64,000 nucleotides of DNA from Microbispora catharanthi (GTDB lineage: Bacteria; Actinomycetota; Actinomycetes; Streptosporangiales; Streptosporangiaceae), in NCBI RefSeq assembly GCF_006334915.2, contig NZ_VDMA02000006.1:310001-374000 (forward strand), written 5' to 3'. The translations under genes and the position numbers were made by a program. Below the pieces are notes generated by a model, which was not told where the DNA came from, did not search any database, and saw only the letters and a program-made list of their open reading frames with translations. Positions 62,280 to 64,000 of the stretch are shown piece after piece (position 1 is the first letter of the stretch; every line of letters starts with the position of its first letter).

Positions 62280-64000
62280 ATGTTCTCCAGTGTCCTGATC
62301 GCCAACCGGGGCGAGATCGCCGTCCGGATCATCCGTACGCTGCGGGCCCTGGGCGTGCGCGCCGTCGCCGTCCACAGTGACGCCGACCGCGACGCGCGCC
62401 ACGTGCGCGAGGCCGACCTCGCCGTACGGCTCCCGCGCGGTTACCTCGACATCGACGCGATCGTCGAGGCCGCCCGGACGAGCGGCGCCGAGGCCGTCCA
62501 CCCCGGGTATGGCTTCCTCGCCGAGAACGCCGAGTTCGCCCAGCGCTGCGCGCAGGAGGGCCTGGTGTTCGTCGGCCCGCCGGCCGGGGCCATCGAGGCC
62601 ATGGGCGACAAGATCCGGGCCAAGGAGACGGTCGCCCGCGCGGGCGTTCCGGTCGTGCCCGGCGGCGCGGAACCGCACGACGACCTGGCCGAGGTCGCCG
62701 AGCGCATCGGCTTCCCCGTGCTGATCAAGCCGTCCGCGGGCGGGGGCGGCAAGGGCATGCTGCGGGTCGAGTCCGCCGACGGCCTGGCCGCGGCCGTCGA
62801 GTCGGCCCGCCGTACGGCGACGGCGGCCTTCGGGGACGGCACCCTGCTGATCGAGCGGTTCGTGGACCGGCCCCGGCACATCGAGATCCAGGTCATGGCC
62901 GACGGCCACGGGAACGTCGTGCACCTCGGCGAGCGTGAGTGCAGCCTGCAGCGGCGGCACCAGAAGATCGTCGAGGAGGCGCCCTCGCCGCTGCTCGACG
63001 ACGAGACGCGGGCCCGCATGGGGGCGGCGGCGGTGCAGGCCGCCCGGTCGGTCGGCTACGTCGGCGCGGGGACGGTCGAGTTCATCGTCCCCGGCTCCCA
63101 TCCCGGCGACTTCTTCTTCATGGAGATGAACACGCGGCTGCAGGTCGAGCACCCGGTCACCGAGCTGGTCACGGGCCTCGACCTGGTCGAACTGCAACTG
63201 CGGATCGCCGCGGGAGAGTTGCTGCCGTTCGGGCAGGACGAGGTGCGCCTGCGCGGCCACGCCGTCGAGGCTCGCGTCTACGCCGAGGACCCGGCCCGCG
63301 ACTTCCTGCCGACCGGCGGCCGGATCCTGGCCCTGCGCGAGCCCGCGGGCGAGGGCGTGCGGTTCGACTCCGGGCTGACCGGCGGGATGGCCGTGGGCAG
63401 TGACTACGACCCGATGCTGGCCAAGGCGGTGGCCTGGGCCCCCGATCGGGCGGGCGCGCTCGCGACCCTCGACCGTGCGCTGGCCTCGACCGTGATCCTC
63501 GGGGTCACCACGAACATCGGGTTCCTGCGCGCGCTGCTGGCCGACCCCGAGGTCGCGGCCGGGCGCCTCGACACCGGGCTGGTCGAGCGGCGGCTCGGCG
63601 ACCTGGTGAGCGGCGAGGTGCCGGACGAGGTGCTGGCGGCGGCCGCGCTCGTCTTCCACTCCGGGTTCCACGTCTCCGGACGCACGACCGACGACCCGTG
63701 GGACGTGGCGGACGGGTGGCGCGTCGGAGAGCCCGCCTGGACCGTGCACCGGCTCGGCGTGCCCGTACGAGTGCGGGGCGCCGCCGGCGACGCGGAGATC
63801 GAAGTTAACGAGCGTTCACTCGGCCGGGTGCGGCTGGAGTGGACCGGCACCGATGAGGCGGCGGTCACCCTCGGCGGCGTCACCCGGAGGTACGCGGTGG
63901 CCCGGAACCGCGACACGGTGTGGCTCGCCGAGGGCGGCCGCGCATGGCCCGTCACCCGGCACGATCCCGGCGACCCGAAGGACCGGCAGGGTGGGGCGCT
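62280..64000 (+). CDS. Acyl-CoA carboxylase biotin carboxylase subunit (3' end beyond window)
   Basis: 573 codons visible, no stop. The biotin carboxylase domain starts [20 protein letters not shown] and has [13 protein letters not shown], the ATP-grasp glycine loop [23 protein letters not shown]-like [21 protein letters not shown] and [15 protein letters not shown]. After residue 450 comes the BT-like linker domain. The lysine-bearing biotinyl domain (AMKM motif) should lie past 64000. It forms the carboxylase with the upstream subunit. Start ATG 62280 comes 3 bp after the stop of the beta gene; GTG 62277 is also in frame. Confidence 0.9.
   Translation, partial: MFSSVLIANRGEIAVRIIRTLRALGVRAVAVHSDADRDARHVREADLAVRLPRGYLDIDAIVEAARTSGAEAVHPGYGFLAENAEFAQRCAQEGLVFVGPPAGAIEAMGDKIRAKETVARAGVPVVPGGAEPHDDLAEVAERIGFPVLIKPSAGGGGKGMLRVESADGLAAAVESARRTATAAFGDGTLLIERFVDRPRHIEIQVMADGHGNVVHLGERECSLQRRHQKIVEEAPSPLLDDETRARMGAAAVQAARSVGYVGAGTVEFIVPGSHPGDFFFMEMNTRLQVEHPVTELVTGLDLVELQLRIAAGELLPFGQDEVRLRGHAVEARVYAEDPARDFLPTGGRILALREPAGEGVRFDSGLTGGMAVGSDYDPMLAKAVAWAPDRAGALATLDRALASTVILGVTTNIGFLRALLADPEVAAGRLDTGLVERRLGDLVSGEVPDEVLAAAALVFHSGFHVSGRTTDDPWDVADGWRVGEPAWTVHRLGVPVRVRGAAGDAEIEVNERSLGRVRLEWTGTDEAAVTLGGVTRRYAVARNRDTVWLAEGGRAWPVTRHDPGDPKDRQGGA

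Noticed and set aside
59925-63749. 1274-residue antisense open frame over the carboxylase genes
   Set aside because: Low-complexity His/Arg/Asp-rich shadow of the carboxylase genes; the TetR gene on that strand uses another frame.

Overview
The window is high-GC DNA (strong G/C at third codon positions, many GTG starts) from a filamentous actinomycete. Gene content fits the Streptosporangiales/Streptomycetales: a MsiK-type sugar ATPase, a LAL/LuxR giant regulator, a ricin-lectin xylanase, LCP, SbcCD and a MoxR/VWA cluster. Streptosporangiaceae is my best guess and is inference. No rRNA, tRNA, CRISPR, prophage or insertion sequence was seen. Both edges cut genes: a secreted transglycosylase-like protein on the left and a biotin-carboxylase subunit on the right.

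Layout. 1-8.3 kb: transglycosylase end, glutathione peroxidase, a LacI regulator divergent from a MsiK-like ATPase, a small glycan locus (GT4 glycosyltransferase, degenerate MraY/WecA-like protein, degenerate UDP-sugar dehydrogenase), SDR and CMD proteins. 8.6-12.4 kb: a lipoprotein plus membrane FtsH-like AAA protease operon, closed by a terminator. 12.4-24.1 kb: MarR/epoxide hydrolase, secreted ThuA protein, aldehyde dehydrogenase, LAL regulator, GH11 xylanase, FAH-family dehydratase, DinB-like protein and UbiE-like methyltransferase. 24.3-31.3 kb: five translationally coupled genes (SWIM-associated protein without SWIM, DUF5691-like, MoxR-type AAA, DUF5682-like with paired GxxH motifs, VWA). 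This is the most system-like block and the best candidate for unexplored biology. 31.3-42 kb: MFS pump, enolase-superfamily protein without catalytic lysines, LCP protein, membrane hydrolase, SbcD-SbcC. 42-49 kb: secreted small protein, hydroxyacid-oxoacid transhydrogenase with divergent FCD-GntR regulator, threonine dehydratase-like enzyme, MerR, M50-like protease, CorA. 49-55 kb: PadR with DrrAB-type ABC exporter, UbiB-like kinase, secreted beta-domain protein. 55-64 kb: fused E1 alpha/beta dehydrogenase, secreted SGNH hydrolase with FG-GAP-like repeats, and a TetR gene divergent from acyl-CoA (probably methylcrotonyl-CoA) carboxylase genes.

Regulation is unusually legible. About a dozen genes have a TANNNT-like -10 hexamer only 6-8 nt before the start codon, which suggests leaderless transcripts. 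Several regulators have clear palindromes at their own promoters (LacI, MarR, GntR, MerR with a 19-bp spacer, PadR, TetR).

All family assignments come from reading motifs by eye. Names such as DUF5691 and DUF5682 are recalled from similar actinomycete loci, not searched.
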